Below, piece after piece: positions 1 to 7,601 of a stretch of DNA of 18,072 bases. The translations under genes and the position numbers were made by a program. The notes beneath the pieces are model-generated. The model saw only the letters and a list, made by a program, of their open reading frames with translations, was not told the DNA's origin and ran no database searches. Source of the stretch: Acidimicrobiaceae bacterium (GTDB taxonomy: Bacteria; Actinomycetota; Acidimicrobiia; Acidimicrobiales; UBA8592); contig PAZD01000008.1 in the NCBI GenBank assembly GCA_002715405.1, positions 6,745 through 24,816 on the forward strand. The letters run 5' to 3'. How positions within the stretch are numbered: position 1 is the first letter of the stretch; each line of letters opens with the position of its first letter.

Positions 1-409
1 TGCAAGTAACTATAGATCGAGCTATAAGTCGTGAAGAACTGTCGAAGAATTCAGTCTGACCGCGTTGTTCGATAACACCTGGGGAAGAGCCTGGTCTCTC
101 TTCCAACAACTGAGATTCTGAAGTTAATAAATCCCCTAGTTTAAATGGGAAAAACCATTCCCAATCAACAGACTGATAGTGTCGCTCGTACCCTTCCATC
201 CCTGGGGCTACAGTCGTTTCATTGATCGCATAGGCAAAGGAAGGAGGCGCTATTATCTCACCCCATTGTGAATTTGATGCATAAGCTTTATCTAGCCATA
301 AGGGGTTATTATCTCCAATGCCCCAAACGAAATGCTTGACTGCATCAATAGTTACCTCTGAAACCCATACGGCTCGACGATCTATTGATGTTTTTTGCTT
401 AGGCTTCAA
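1..409 (-). CDS. MaoC/FAS1-like dehydratase, N-terminal hotdog domain (partial, runs off left edge)
   Basis: An open frame of 136 codons on the minus strand with no stop before the window edge. It reads into a sequence with the motif GDNNPLWLDKAY, then W-GEIIAPPSF, then a long E-W-F-F-P-F-K-L-GD stretch. This is the pattern of the N-terminal FAS1-like/MaoC dehydratase half, a hotdog fold that binds acyl-CoA and helps hydrate enoyl-CoA. The catalytic D/H pair usually lies in the second half or a partner subunit, outside the window. No ATG is available. The best start is a TTG at 407-409, which would overlap the end of the upstream cupin gene by 11 bases and imply translational coupling. A CTG a few codons upstream is an alternative. 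The family call is fairly good; the start is uncertain. The substrate is unknown but is probably an acyl-CoA of the same pathway. Confidence 0.72.
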   Translation of the reverse strand, partial: MKPKQKTSIDRRAVWVSEVTIDAVKHFVWGIGDNNPLWLDKAYASNSQWGEIIAPPSFAYAINETTVAPGMEGYERHYQSVDWEWFFPFKLGDLLTSESQLLEERPGSSPGVIEQRGQTEFFDSSSRLIARSIVTC

Positions 410-875
410 ATCGATCAGTGATTTCAGTTGTACCGAGTGTGTTTCCTGACCCCTGCCCTAAGGGAATACCTTCCCAATTGCTGTCAGCAAATATAACCAA
501 TACAGTAGCACCTTCCGGTCCTGCAACGAGAGGCCCATATCCACGATTGGCTAGTCCAATTCGAACATCTCCTGGATACAACCATGTTCGACCGATCATT
601 TGAGATCCCTCTAAGACAATCTCGGAATAATCACATGCATGAGTGTGTGACTCTATTGTACAACCCGGAGGGAAATTCATTTTAAAGACAGTTGGAGCTT
701 CAGGATTTTCTGGTAGCCCAATTTTGTACATTGTCGCTATAGCTTCCGTAGGTAAAGTGATGCCTCCAATGCCATCCCATGACGTTACAATGTGGCCACG
801 ACGATTGAGTTCACTTGTGATTTCATCTGTTGTAAGTGATTCAATCGTTTCTTTGTTTTTTTGTCCAGTCTCCAT
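399..875 (-). CDS. Cupin-domain protein (copy 1)
   Basis: 158 residues, a single small beta-barrel. The first cupin motif is clear: G71, H77-T-H79 and E85 (HTHACDYSEI), giving two His and one Glu for a metal. The second motif (GDVRIGLANRGYGPL) has no His, so the usual fourth ligand is missing. This could be a small metal-dependent isomerase, a dioxygenase-like enzyme or an acyl-CoA-binding accessory protein; the sequence does not decide. The start is supported by an AGGGGG ribosome binding site about 5 bases upstream of the ATG. A paralog with the same HTHACDYSEI core lies at 10423-10836. The gene is divergent from the SDR at 942 and is followed by the overlapping partial dehydratase, so the two probably share one transcript. 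The cupin fold is confident; the function is unknown. Confidence 0.85.
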   Translation of the reverse strand: METGQKNKETIESLTTDEITSELNRRGHIVTSWDGIGGITLPTEAIATMYKIGLPENPEAPTVFKMNFPPGCTIESHTHACDYSEIVLEGSQMIGRTWLYPGDVRIGLANRGYGPLVAGPEGATVLVIFADSNWEGIPLGQGSGNTLGTTEITDRFEA

Positions 876-929
876 AAATCCCCCTTTGATCTTTTATCCA
901 ATATAGCCAAGCTTGTCTTTGGTTATTGC

Positions 930-935
930 TACATT
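930..935 (+). promoter_or_regulatory. Possible -10 box (TACATT) for a leaderless SDR transcript
   Basis: TACATT fits the TANNNT form of a -10 element and ends six bases before the ATG at 942. The gene lacks a good Shine-Dalgarno sequence (only AGG three bases from the start). This spacing is typical of leaderless mRNAs. No convincing -35 box is visible, so the call is tentative. Confidence 0.3.
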
Positions 936-941
936 AGGTAA

Positions 942-1784
942 ATGGCTGGTCGCTTAGATGGAAAAGTAGCAGTAATTACTGGTGCGTCAAGTGGTATCGG
1001 GGAAGCAACTGCTAAAACCTTTGTGGATGAAGGTGCTTATGTCGTTTTAGGGGACATCCAAAATGATCTTGGGTTAGCAGTCGCTGAAAGTCTTGGATCA
1101 AAAGCTAGTTACTTCTTCTGTGACGTTACGAAAGAAGAACAAGTTGAAAATCTTCTTTCAGAAGGAGTTAAAATAACTGGAAAACTTGACATTATGATGA
1201 ATAACGCTGGAATTGTTGGGGCAAGAGCACCAATTGATCAGATACTCCTTGCTGAATTTCAAAGAACGTTAGAAGTTCTTGTCGCAGGTTCTTTCCTCGG
1301 AATTAAGTATGCAGCAGCAAAAATGAAGCCTCAAGAAAGCGGTTCAATCATCAATATGGCGAGTACTGCCGGATTAAGTGGTGGATTTGGACCTCATGCC
1401 TACGCAGCTGCGAAACATGCCATTGTTGGATTGACAAGGAACACGGCTGCGGAGTTATGTAGATACGGTATTCGTGTTAACTGTATTGCTCCGAGTGGGG
1501 TAGTAACACCACTAGCAGCACAAGCCCATCTCGGAGATTTTATGGCTATGGACGAAATAAAGGGGACTCTCGCTGAGAATTCTCCTTTAAAAGGGAGGGC
1601 TGGAACCGCTGAAGATGTTGCTAACGCCGCCTTATTTCTCGCTTCAGACGAGTCAGGCTATACAAACGGCCACTGTCTTACGGTTGATGCGGGTTTCACT
1701 TCAGGTTCAAAAAGTAATGATCCACAGCACATGGTCAATGTTCCGTTTATGCGAGAGGCTGGAAAGACCGGATTGGAAGATTAA
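942..1784 (+). CDS. Short-chain dehydrogenase/reductase (SDR), NAD-type, lacking the tetrad Asn
   Basis: 280 residues, classical SDR with a longer than usual C-terminal tail. The Rossmann glycine motif TGASSGIG is at 13-20. D38 at the end of the second strand points to NAD(H) rather than NADP(H). NNAG is at 87-90, and the catalytic S141, Y154 and K158 (YAAAK) are present. The Asn that normally completes the N-S-Y-K tetrad (in the pattern vN-x-x-G) is replaced by Leu113 in EVLVAG. It probably oxidises a secondary alcohol or reduces a ketone, perhaps the 3-hydroxyacyl-CoA or an alcohol made by the P450s. It is divergent from the cupin at 399-875 (66-base gap) and converges with the synthetase at 1797 with a 12-base gap and no visible terminator. 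Family certain, substrate unknown. Confidence 0.93.
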   Translation: MAGRLDGKVAVITGASSGIGEATAKTFVDEGAYVVLGDIQNDLGLAVAESLGSKASYFFCDVTKEEQVENLLSEGVKITGKLDIMMNNAGIVGARAPIDQILLAEFQRTLEVLVAGSFLGIKYAAAKMKPQESGSIINMASTAGLSGGFGPHAYAAAKHAIVGLTRNTAAELCRYGIRVNCIAPSGVVTPLAAQAHLGDFMAMDEIKGTLAENSPLKGRAGTAEDVANAALFLASDESGYTNGHCLTVDAGFTSGSKSNDPQHMVNVPFMREAGKTGLED

Positions 1785-1796
1785 TAAATTTTAATA

Positions 1797-3464
1797 CTAG
1801 GAAGATACAATTTTCTCGGCTGATGTTATCCCCTTGCTCTTTAATTCTTCGGAGATCATTTCACGTAATGTAACTTTTTTAATTTTAGTTCCAGACATTG
1901 GCCATTCAGTAACGAACCTTACGTACCTTGGAATTCTGTAAGTAGCGATCTCGCCTCGGCAGAAATCTATAATTTCTTGCTCTGTAACTTTGGCTTCGGG
2001 GTTCAGTTGAATATAGGCAGCGGGAACTTCTACGTATCGCTCATCAGGGGCAGCAACCACCTGAGCTAAAGCTATATCAGGATGCGTTATGAGGTACCCC
2101 TCTACTTCCGCAGCAGCAACGTTCTCACCACCGACTTTTAGCATGTCTTTTAGTCGAGAAATGAAAGTTACTCGTCCGTCAGTATCTATCTCACCAATAT
2201 CACCGGTTCGGAAGAATCCCCGCTCGTCAAATACTTTTTCATTTAACTCTTGATCCCTGAAGTAGCCATCAAACATATTTGGACCACGGTACCAAATCTC
2301 ACCGACGCTGCCATAAGGAAGGAGTTTCCCAGTCTCAGGGTCATGAACTTCGGCTTCCATCCCAGGCAGAGGGAAACCACCAGTAGTAAATCGGAGTTCA
2401 GGGTCATCATCTAATTCCGAAAGAGCAAGGAACGCGCAAGTCTCTGTTTGCCCAAAAGCATTCAAGAGAGGGGCGTGGGGGGTTTCCTCTTGAAATTTCC
2501 GGAGTCTCTCGGGGACTCCGACCACCATCAAAGTCCTTAGTGCCTCGAAGTCCTTCTCATCTCGATCTTTGTGATTTAGTATCGGAAGCCATATTGTTTC
2601 GAATGCTGGAAGAGCAACGGTACATTTTTCATTACGAATCTGAGCAAGTGCAACACCAGGGTCAAAATATCCTGTGTGGAAAAAAGTACCCCCAACAAAA
2701 ATCGAAGCCAATATAAAGGCGACTCCTCCTATATGAAACATGGGAAGAGCAGACCAGATTTTATCTTCCTCATTAAGATCCATTCGTTGTTTGATAGAAA
2801 TCCCGTATCTACTGAATGCTTCGTGACTGAGCATCGCCCCTTTGGGCATAGCCGTGGTACCAGAGGTGTACATAATTATTGCAGTATCACGAACTCGAAC
2901 ACCTATTTGACGTAAGTGAACTTCCTCGTCGCTTATGGAAGAAACCGACTCATCAAGGTCGTTTAAGTTTCTAGATCCCGAGCGCTCTGTTCTGTCTAGC
3001 ACAACTATTGTTTGCAATTCTGGAGCTTCTGTTAAATTAAGATCTTTGGTTTTAGATTCACTAATTTGGGGGAATGTTTTTTGGATAAGTTCGTTGAAGT
3101 CGGTGCCATGATCTGATGTTGTAGTAAAAACAACCTTCATTCCTGCGTGAACAATAACTTGTCTTAGTTCTCTAGGTTTGAATCTAGAGTTAATCGGAGC
3201 AACGATAGCCCCAATTTTTGCAGCACCTAATATAATCGCCACTGTCTCAACACATTCACCTAGAAAATAGCCAACGCGGTCTCCTGACTCTACTCCTAAA
3301 GCAAGGAGAGATTTTGAAATGTGCTCTGCTTGTTTAGCAATATCGCTATATGTGTGACGTTCATCACGGAAAACTACAGCTTCTTTATCTGGATGAAGAG
3401 AAGCTTTCATGTCAATAAGGTCGCCTAATGTCGTAACGTTTATCCAATTTTGTTGATCTGCCAT
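1797..3464 (-). CDS. Acyl-CoA synthetase, AMP-binding (ANL) family
   Basis: 555 residues. It activates a carboxylic acid to an acyl-adenylate and then an acyl-CoA thioester. The phosphate loop YTSGTTAMPKG lies near residues 197-208, with Ala where most family members have Gly. Later come NAFGQTE, the hinge TGDIGEIDTDGRV, the SRLKDMLKVGGENVAAAEVE block, and the C-terminal catalytic Lys527 in GTKIKK, where TKI replaces the usual GKI. It is closely related to the synthetase at 14858-16486, which shares the TTAMPKG loop and nearly the whole KVGGENVAAAE region, so the two are paralogs. The ATG has no Shine-Dalgarno sequence. A TAACTT six bases upstream suggests a leaderless transcript. It is divergent from the central operon (128-base gap). 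Family certain; the acid it activates is unknown. Confidence 0.95.
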   Translation of the reverse strand: MADQQNWINVTTLGDLIDMKASLHPDKEAVVFRDERHTYSDIAKQAEHISKSLLALGVESGDRVGYFLGECVETVAIILGAAKIGAIVAPINSRFKPRELRQVIVHAGMKVVFTTTSDHGTDFNELIQKTFPQISESKTKDLNLTEAPELQTIVVLDRTERSGSRNLNDLDESVSSISDEEVHLRQIGVRVRDTAIIMYTSGTTAMPKGAMLSHEAFSRYGISIKQRMDLNEEDKIWSALPMFHIGGVAFILASIFVGGTFFHTGYFDPGVALAQIRNEKCTVALPAFETIWLPILNHKDRDEKDFEALRTLMVVGVPERLRKFQEETPHAPLLNAFGQTETCAFLALSELDDDPELRFTTGGFPLPGMEAEVHDPETGKLLPYGSVGEIWYRGPNMFDGYFRDQELNEKVFDERGFFRTGDIGEIDTDGRVTFISRLKDMLKVGGENVAAAEVEGYLITHPDIALAQVVAAPDERYVEVPAAYIQLNPEAKVTEQEIIDFCRGEIATYRIPRYVRFVTEWPMSGTKIKKVTLREMISEELKSKGITSAEKIVSS

Positions 3465-3470
3465 ATGACT

Positions 3471-3476
3471 AAGTTA
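3471..3476 (-). promoter_or_regulatory. Possible -10 box (TAACTT) for a leaderless synthetase transcript
   Basis: On the minus strand TAACTT ends six bases before the ATG at 3464. The overlapping TATAAC (3473-3478) is an alternative -10. No Shine-Dalgarno sequence is present. The arrangement matches that in front of the SDR at 942. No strong -35 is seen. Confidence 0.3.
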
Positions 3477-3529
3477 TACAAAGGTTCACTCTGAAACAAA
3501 TAAGTGTATGAGGTCTATCTGGGGTGCAT

Positions 3530-3558
3530 TTGTCAGCTCAATTTTGAGAATTTACCAT
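3530..3558 (+). promoter_or_regulatory. Sigma70-type promoter of the central operon
   Basis: TTGTCA (3530-3535; 5 of 6 to TTGACA), then exactly 17 bases, then TACCAT (3553-3558; 4 of 6 to TATAAT). Transcription would start near 3565, leaving a leader of about 28 bases that contains the AAGGAG site at 3581-3586 and the ATG at 3593. This is the best promoter I can see in the window. It faces the seven-gene plus-strand run. Confidence 0.5.
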
Positions 3559-3580
3559 AGTGATATACATCCAGAATACT

Positions 3581-3586
3581 AAGGAG
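3581..3586 (+). promoter_or_regulatory. Ribosome binding site that fixes the start at 3593
   Basis: AAGGAG with six bases to the ATG at 3593. It directly abuts the earlier in-frame ATG at 3587, which is too close to be used, and lies downstream of the GTG at 3560. Confidence 0.7.
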
Positions 3587-3592
3587 ATGATA

Positions 3593-4468
3593 ATGGCAGA
3601 AGAAGCACCTCTACTTAATGATGAAGCAGATCACCCTCATGATGTTATGTGGGAAAGTGGTGGCCGACGCGTGATTGCAATGGATTCAGCGCGATATGTT
3701 GATGCTCGTAATCGTGACTCCGATGTGGTTGTTCCGGCTTCCTATCTGGGAGTTTTACCAGCGCGTCTAATGGCCCCACATAGGCCTCGTGCAGTAATTG
3801 GACATGATGGATGTATCGGTAAAGATGGTGCTGGAATAGCTGGTCTTTGGTATCTCGAAGCTTTAGGTATTCCTGCTGCGGCTGCTGATGGTATGAGTGC
3901 AGAGTTAGGTAATGGTGTTGACCTTTATGAAACCGGAGTCATCTCAAGAGTAAATGTACTTGCAGAGAGAGCTGGTGTTAACGAAGGAATGACCGTCTCT
4001 GAAGCTGCAGAAATCCTAATTTCAAATGATCCGGGCGATATTACGGCTGGAACGAAAATACGGCGTGAGTCTGTTATGACATCAGATACCGGAAGAGAGA
4101 TTATTGTTACAGATTCGATTGTTTTTGCTTTACCTGAAGACACAAAGAATGTTTTAGTTACCGCGGGACATACAGGCCGTTCAGGAGCAAAATTTCTCCT
4201 TGAAGTATCTCCCCATGGTTTTATATGCTCTGACGGAGGTATGAGTAAAAATAAAGCAGGGATTGCTGGGCTGGAAACAACCGAAGCTCATGGTCTAGCC
4301 GGAGCTTGTTGCGATGCATGGAGTGCTCCAGTGGGAGATGCATTTAAAGCATATTATGAAGGGTCAATCAGTGCATGTAACCAACCAGCGCGTGATAGAG
4401 GAGTCGAAGTAGGTATGAGCGTTCGAGATGCAGCTGCTGCACTTTTGCAGGAGGCCAAGGATGCCTAA
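3593..4468 (+). CDS. Unrecognised protein made of two tandem homologous halves
   Basis: 291 residues from the ATG at 3593, chosen because AAGGAG (3581-3586) sits six bases upstream. A GTG at 3560 in the same frame lies against the predicted -10 box and is unlikely. I do not recognise a named family. The protein is an internal duplication: residues about 25-143 match about 167-285 at a constant offset of 142. Comparing 72-142 with 214-284 without gaps gives 31 identities in 71. Shared features are D-G-x3-K-x2-AGIAGL (D72/D214, K77/K219), E89/E231, SA (102/244), Y112/Y254, IS-x2-N (117-121/259-263), and GV-x2-GM-x-V (128-135/270-277). There is no signal peptide or membrane segment, so it is probably cytosolic and may be an enzyme with two pseudo-symmetric domains. 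It is first in an operon with DUF35, synthetase and thiolase-like genes, and its stop overlaps the next start by eight bases. Confidence 0.88.
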   Translation: MAEEAPLLNDEADHPHDVMWESGGRRVIAMDSARYVDARNRDSDVVVPASYLGVLPARLMAPHRPRAVIGHDGCIGKDGAGIAGLWYLEALGIPAAAADGMSAELGNGVDLYETGVISRVNVLAERAGVNEGMTVSEAAEILISNDPGDITAGTKIRRESVMTSDTGREIIVTDSIVFALPEDTKNVLVTAGHTGRSGAKFLLEVSPHGFICSDGGMSKNKAGIAGLETTEAHGLAGACCDAWSAPVGDAFKAYYEGSISACNQPARDRGVEVGMSVRDAAAALLQEAKDA

Positions 4469-4856
4469 CAATCCTGCCGAAGGATTAACAGATATATTTT
4501 GGGAGCAAGCCCAGGAGAGCATTCTAGTTCGTCCTGTATGCGGATCCTGCGACAAAAGTTTCTTTAGTCCTCAAGTCCTTTGCCCTAACTGTCAATCAGA
4601 TACTTGGGAGTATCAGAAAAGTTCTGGGGAGGGGACTATATACAGCTATACAGTTGTGCATAGGCCTCCAGACGACTCTTTCCCTAACCCTCTAATTATC
4701 GCTGACATTGAATTAGATGAAGGCTGGAGGATGTTTTCGTGGATCGTAAAGTGTGATCCAAATGAGTTTGATATTGGATCAAAAGTAAAGGCGCACTTCC
4801 AGAATTTCGCTGGAACTATGCTTCCTGTGTTTACTCTGAGTAAAGGAGATCAATGA
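4461..4856 (+). CDS. DUF35 zinc-ribbon/OB-fold acyl-CoA-binding protein
   Basis: 131 residues. The N-terminal rubredoxin-like zinc ribbon has two Cys pairs, C27-x2-C30 and C41-x2-C44. It is followed by an OB fold (about 50-128) with the typical GEGTIYSYTVVHRPP strand. Proteins of this family pair with thiolase-like subunits, for example in the Ltp2-ChsH2 aldolase of steroid side-chain breakdown, where the OB domain shapes the acyl-CoA site. A thiolase-like gene follows at 6388, so a complex with it is likely. The start at 4461 is chosen because AGGAGG (4449-4454) lies six bases upstream. An in-frame start at 4428 would lack this site and add an unlikely leader. It overlaps the preceding gene by eight bases and the next gene by ATGA. 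Confidence 0.9.
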   Translation: MPNNPAEGLTDIFWEQAQESILVRPVCGSCDKSFFSPQVLCPNCQSDTWEYQKSSGEGTIYSYTVVHRPPDDSFPNPLIIADIELDEGWRMFSWIVKCDPNEFDIGSKVKAHFQNFAGTMLPVFTLSKGDQ

Positions 4857-6391
4857 ACGTTGGTTTAGCTATCCGTAGAAATGCAGTTAGGGCACCAGAA
4901 TCTCCCGCGATATTCGGAGATACTCAACTGAACTATCAGCAACTTGATGAAAGAAGCAATCAAGTAGCTCATTGGCTTTCTTCAAAGGGTTTAACGAAAG
5001 GAGATCGAGTTGCTCTTTTCGTAGCAAACCGGCATGAAGTAATTGAAATCATGGGGGGGATTGCCAAATGCGGACTGGTGTATGTTGGTTTGAATTTTCG
5101 ATTGGGGATCACCGAATTGGAGCAAATATTTGAAAACGCACAGCCATCATTGGTAATTACGGATGAAGAGCATTATGTGGATATCAATCCCATAGCGGAA
5201 GAATTTGATTTGCCGTTAGTTGTTCTTGATTCAGATAGTTGGCTAACGGACGTTTCCAAGATGCCTAACCATACTCCTGATACCCTTCATGGAGTTCAAC
5301 ATGATGATGATTTCTGTATCGTCTACACCAGTGGAACAACCGGAAGACCGAAAGGCGTTTTATTTGATCACTCCAGAGCAACCCAGCATGCAACGGTTGC
5401 CTGTATGGAATACCAAATCGACTCAGAATCCCGATACCTTATTCAAATTCCTCATAACTCCAGCGTTAATATCACGATTGTTCCATGCCTTACCGTCGGG
5501 GCATCTATTGGATTTAGGGATAGTCGGAATTTTGATCCGGTGGCTTTCGCCCGTGAAGTTGAAAAGGAGGGAGTGACTCACAGTTTTCTAGTACCTACAC
5601 AGTTGATGAGGGTCCTTGATCGCCTTCCTCGTGATGCAGATACAAAACTTTTTGGATTGGTTACATTGGGGTATGGGTCATCGCCAATTTCACCGGATCG
5701 CCTAAGAGAGCTTGTAGATCGGTTCGGTAACATATTCAATCAATTATACGGAATGGCTGAGATTGCTTCGATCGGGACTATTCTGCGGAAAAGCGATCAT
5801 TTACTTGGGTTAAATGACCGACCCGAACTCCTATCTTCGTGTGGTCAAGCTTCTTACGCTGTCAGCGTTCGAGTGATTGATGAAGAAGGAAAGGATGTCG
5901 AGCCAGGTGAGAGGGGAGAGGTTATCTTTGCTGGTCCGCATGTTATGAAGGGGTATTACCGTGACCCTGAGCGAACAGAGGAAGTTCTTATAGATGATTG
6001 GATGCATTCAGGTGATATTGCTGAAGTGAGCGATGATGGTTACATTTTTATTGTTGACAGAAAGAAAAATTTGATTATTCGTGGAGGATTGAATATTGCT
6101 CCTACTGAAATAGAGAATGTTTTGTATCGACATGAGGAAATACTTGAAGCTACCGTCGTAGGCGTTCCGGACCCTGAGTGGGGTGAAGCAATTATAGCGG
6201 TAGTTGCTTTGGTGGATGGAGCGAATGTTGAACAAGAAGAACTTCGACTTCATTGCCGAGAATCAGAGCTGACTTCAATCAAAATTCCTGAGCGGATCGA
6301 AATTTGGGATACCTTACCGAAAAATGCTGTAGGAAAAATCGCTAAGAACGAAATTAGAGATAAGTTCTGGGGCTCCGGAAGACAAGTGTGA
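4853..6391 (+). CDS. Acyl-CoA synthetase, AMP-binding (ANL) family
   Basis: 512 residues. It forms an acyl-CoA thioester from an acid, ATP and CoA. The phosphate loop YTSGTTGRPKG is near 158-168. It also has QLYGMAE (the adenine-binding YGxTE motif with Ala-Glu), SGDIAEVSDDGYIFIVDRKK (hinge) and GGLNIAPTEIE, and the catalytic Lys495 in VGKIAKNEIR. It starts inside the DUF35 stop (ATGA at 4853-4856), and its own stop touches the thiolase-like start, so it is translationally coupled on both sides. It probably supplies the CoA thioester that the DUF35/thiolase-like pair acts on. It belongs to a different subgroup from the paralogs at 1797 and 14858. Family certain, substrate unknown. Confidence 0.95.
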   Translation: MNVGLAIRRNAVRAPESPAIFGDTQLNYQQLDERSNQVAHWLSSKGLTKGDRVALFVANRHEVIEIMGGIAKCGLVYVGLNFRLGITELEQIFENAQPSLVITDEEHYVDINPIAEEFDLPLVVLDSDSWLTDVSKMPNHTPDTLHGVQHDDDFCIVYTSGTTGRPKGVLFDHSRATQHATVACMEYQIDSESRYLIQIPHNSSVNITIVPCLTVGASIGFRDSRNFDPVAFAREVEKEGVTHSFLVPTQLMRVLDRLPRDADTKLFGLVTLGYGSSPISPDRLRELVDRFGNIFNQLYGMAEIASIGTILRKSDHLLGLNDRPELLSSCGQASYAVSVRVIDEEGKDVEPGERGEVIFAGPHVMKGYYRDPERTEEVLIDDWMHSGDIAEVSDDGYIFIVDRKKNLIIRGGLNIAPTEIENVLYRHEEILEATVVGVPDPEWGEAIIAVVALVDGANVEQEELRLHCRESELTSIKIPERIEIWDTLPKNAVGKIAKNEIRDKFWGSGRQV

Positions 6392-7545
6392 TGAATCTGA
6401 ACGCGGCGATAGCTGGAATTGGTTTAACCAAACAATCTAAATCACTTAGTATGAGCAGCATCGCTGTTTGTGTAGAAGCATTGAATCTAGCTTTAGAGGA
6501 CGCTGGAATAACGCTCGATGAAGTTGATGGCATAGCTGCACGCTGGCCCGGTCCAGGTGGTACATCGTTTGATTCAGGGGTGATTGACTGGTCGGGAGTA
6601 CTTGGGACTTCATTTCGATGGGTAGGTGATACTTATCCTCAAGGAATCCCTGGAGTTCTAGATGCGGCTGCTGCAGTTTCTGCTGGCTTATGCGATGTTG
6701 CAGTGATTTTTGGTGGCCAAGCGGGTGTCCTAGGAGAGTCCGAGCTTGCTACGTATACCAGGCCAAAAAATGAATTCGTGGAGCCTTGGGGCTTGTTTAC
6801 TGCAGCCCATTTTGCGCTTATCGCCAATGTATATTTCCAGCGATTTAAACCAGATCGGGATCGCCTATCTTATGCTGCTGCAACTATACGCAATGCTGGG
6901 GCAATTAATCCAAATGCGGTTATGTATGGCCGTGGACCATACACTCCGGAAGATATTGTCTCCTCTCCAATAATTTGCGAACCATTCCATTTGCTTGATC
7001 TTTGTTTAGCTACTGAAGGAGCATCAGCTGTAGTAGTTACAACTGTCGAAAGAGCTAGAGATTGTCCGAATCCTCCTATCAGAATTCTTGGGGGGAGCTC
7101 CGAGTGGTATAGGCAGCAGTATGTTGACCCACCTCGTTATGACGAAGTAGGTGACTTAGGGAAGGATGCTTTGGCTCGTACATTTGGGATAGCGGGCCTT
7201 TCCCCTCGAGATATAGATGTATATGAACTCTATGATATAAACACTTGGGAAGTGATACGCCAGTTCGAGACAATGGGGTTATGTGATTCAGGTGAAGGGG
7301 TTGAATTTGTTTATGAAAACGGCATCGGTTTGGGAGAAAGGTTTCCAACTAATACTGATGGCGGACTTCTTTCATTTAGCCATACTGGGTGGGGAGGACC
7401 AACTTTAAAGATCGTTGAAGCTGTAACGCAACTTCGTGGGACAGCCAAAACCGGCCAGGTTATTGAGGCCGAAACCGCATTAGTTACTGGAGCGGGTTCG
7501 GGGGCTCAGTACTTTAATGCGGCAGTTTTAGGAATTGACCGGTAG
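6388..7545 (+). CDS. Thiolase-like (SCP2/Ltp2-type) protein without catalytic cysteines
   Basis: 385 residues from the GTG at 6388, or 384 from the ATG at 6391; GGAAG lies upstream and fits either. The fold is thiolase: a C-terminal signature NTDGGLLSFSHTGWGG, then E-AVTQLRG, then VTGAGSGAQY. His332 sits at the place of the thiolase GHP-x-G histidine. The nucleophilic Cys region of true thiolases is replaced by DTYPQGIPGVLDAA with no Cys, and the C-terminal Cys is also gone, so thiolysis by the usual mechanism is not expected. The motif YELYD (Y282) resembles the tyrosine region of Ltp2-type retro-aldolases, which work with a DUF35 partner such as the one at 4461. A role as an acyl-CoA C-C lyase is likely but inferred. 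It overlaps the stop of the synthetase upstream. Confidence 0.88.
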   Translation: MMNLNAAIAGIGLTKQSKSLSMSSIAVCVEALNLALEDAGITLDEVDGIAARWPGPGGTSFDSGVIDWSGVLGTSFRWVGDTYPQGIPGVLDAAAAVSAGLCDVAVIFGGQAGVLGESELATYTRPKNEFVEPWGLFTAAHFALIANVYFQRFKPDRDRLSYAAATIRNAGAINPNAVMYGRGPYTPEDIVSSPIICEPFHLLDLCLATEGASAVVVTTVERARDCPNPPIRILGGSSEWYRQQYVDPPRYDEVGDLGKDALARTFGIAGLSPRDIDVYELYDINTWEVIRQFETMGLCDSGEGVEFVYENGIGLGERFPTNTDGGLLSFSHTGWGGPTLKIVEAVTQLRGTAKTGQVIEAETALVTGAGSGAQYFNAAVLGIDR

Positions 7546-7601
7546 CCAGTTCGCACCAACTTTTCATAACAACTAATCTAGAAGAAAGCACAGGAGATTT
7601 T

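Noticed and set aside
900..905. TATATT -10 box for the cupin on the minus strand
   Set aside because: The hexamer is plausible, but no matching -35 is visible at a usual distance.
3560..3592. GTG start at 3560 extending the tandem-repeat protein by 11 residues
   Set aside because: It sits against the likely -10 box and lacks a ribosome binding site; AAGGAG favours 3593.
4428..4460. Earlier start for the DUF35 protein
   Set aside because: The added residues do not match the family, and AGGAGG is placed for the ATG at 4461.
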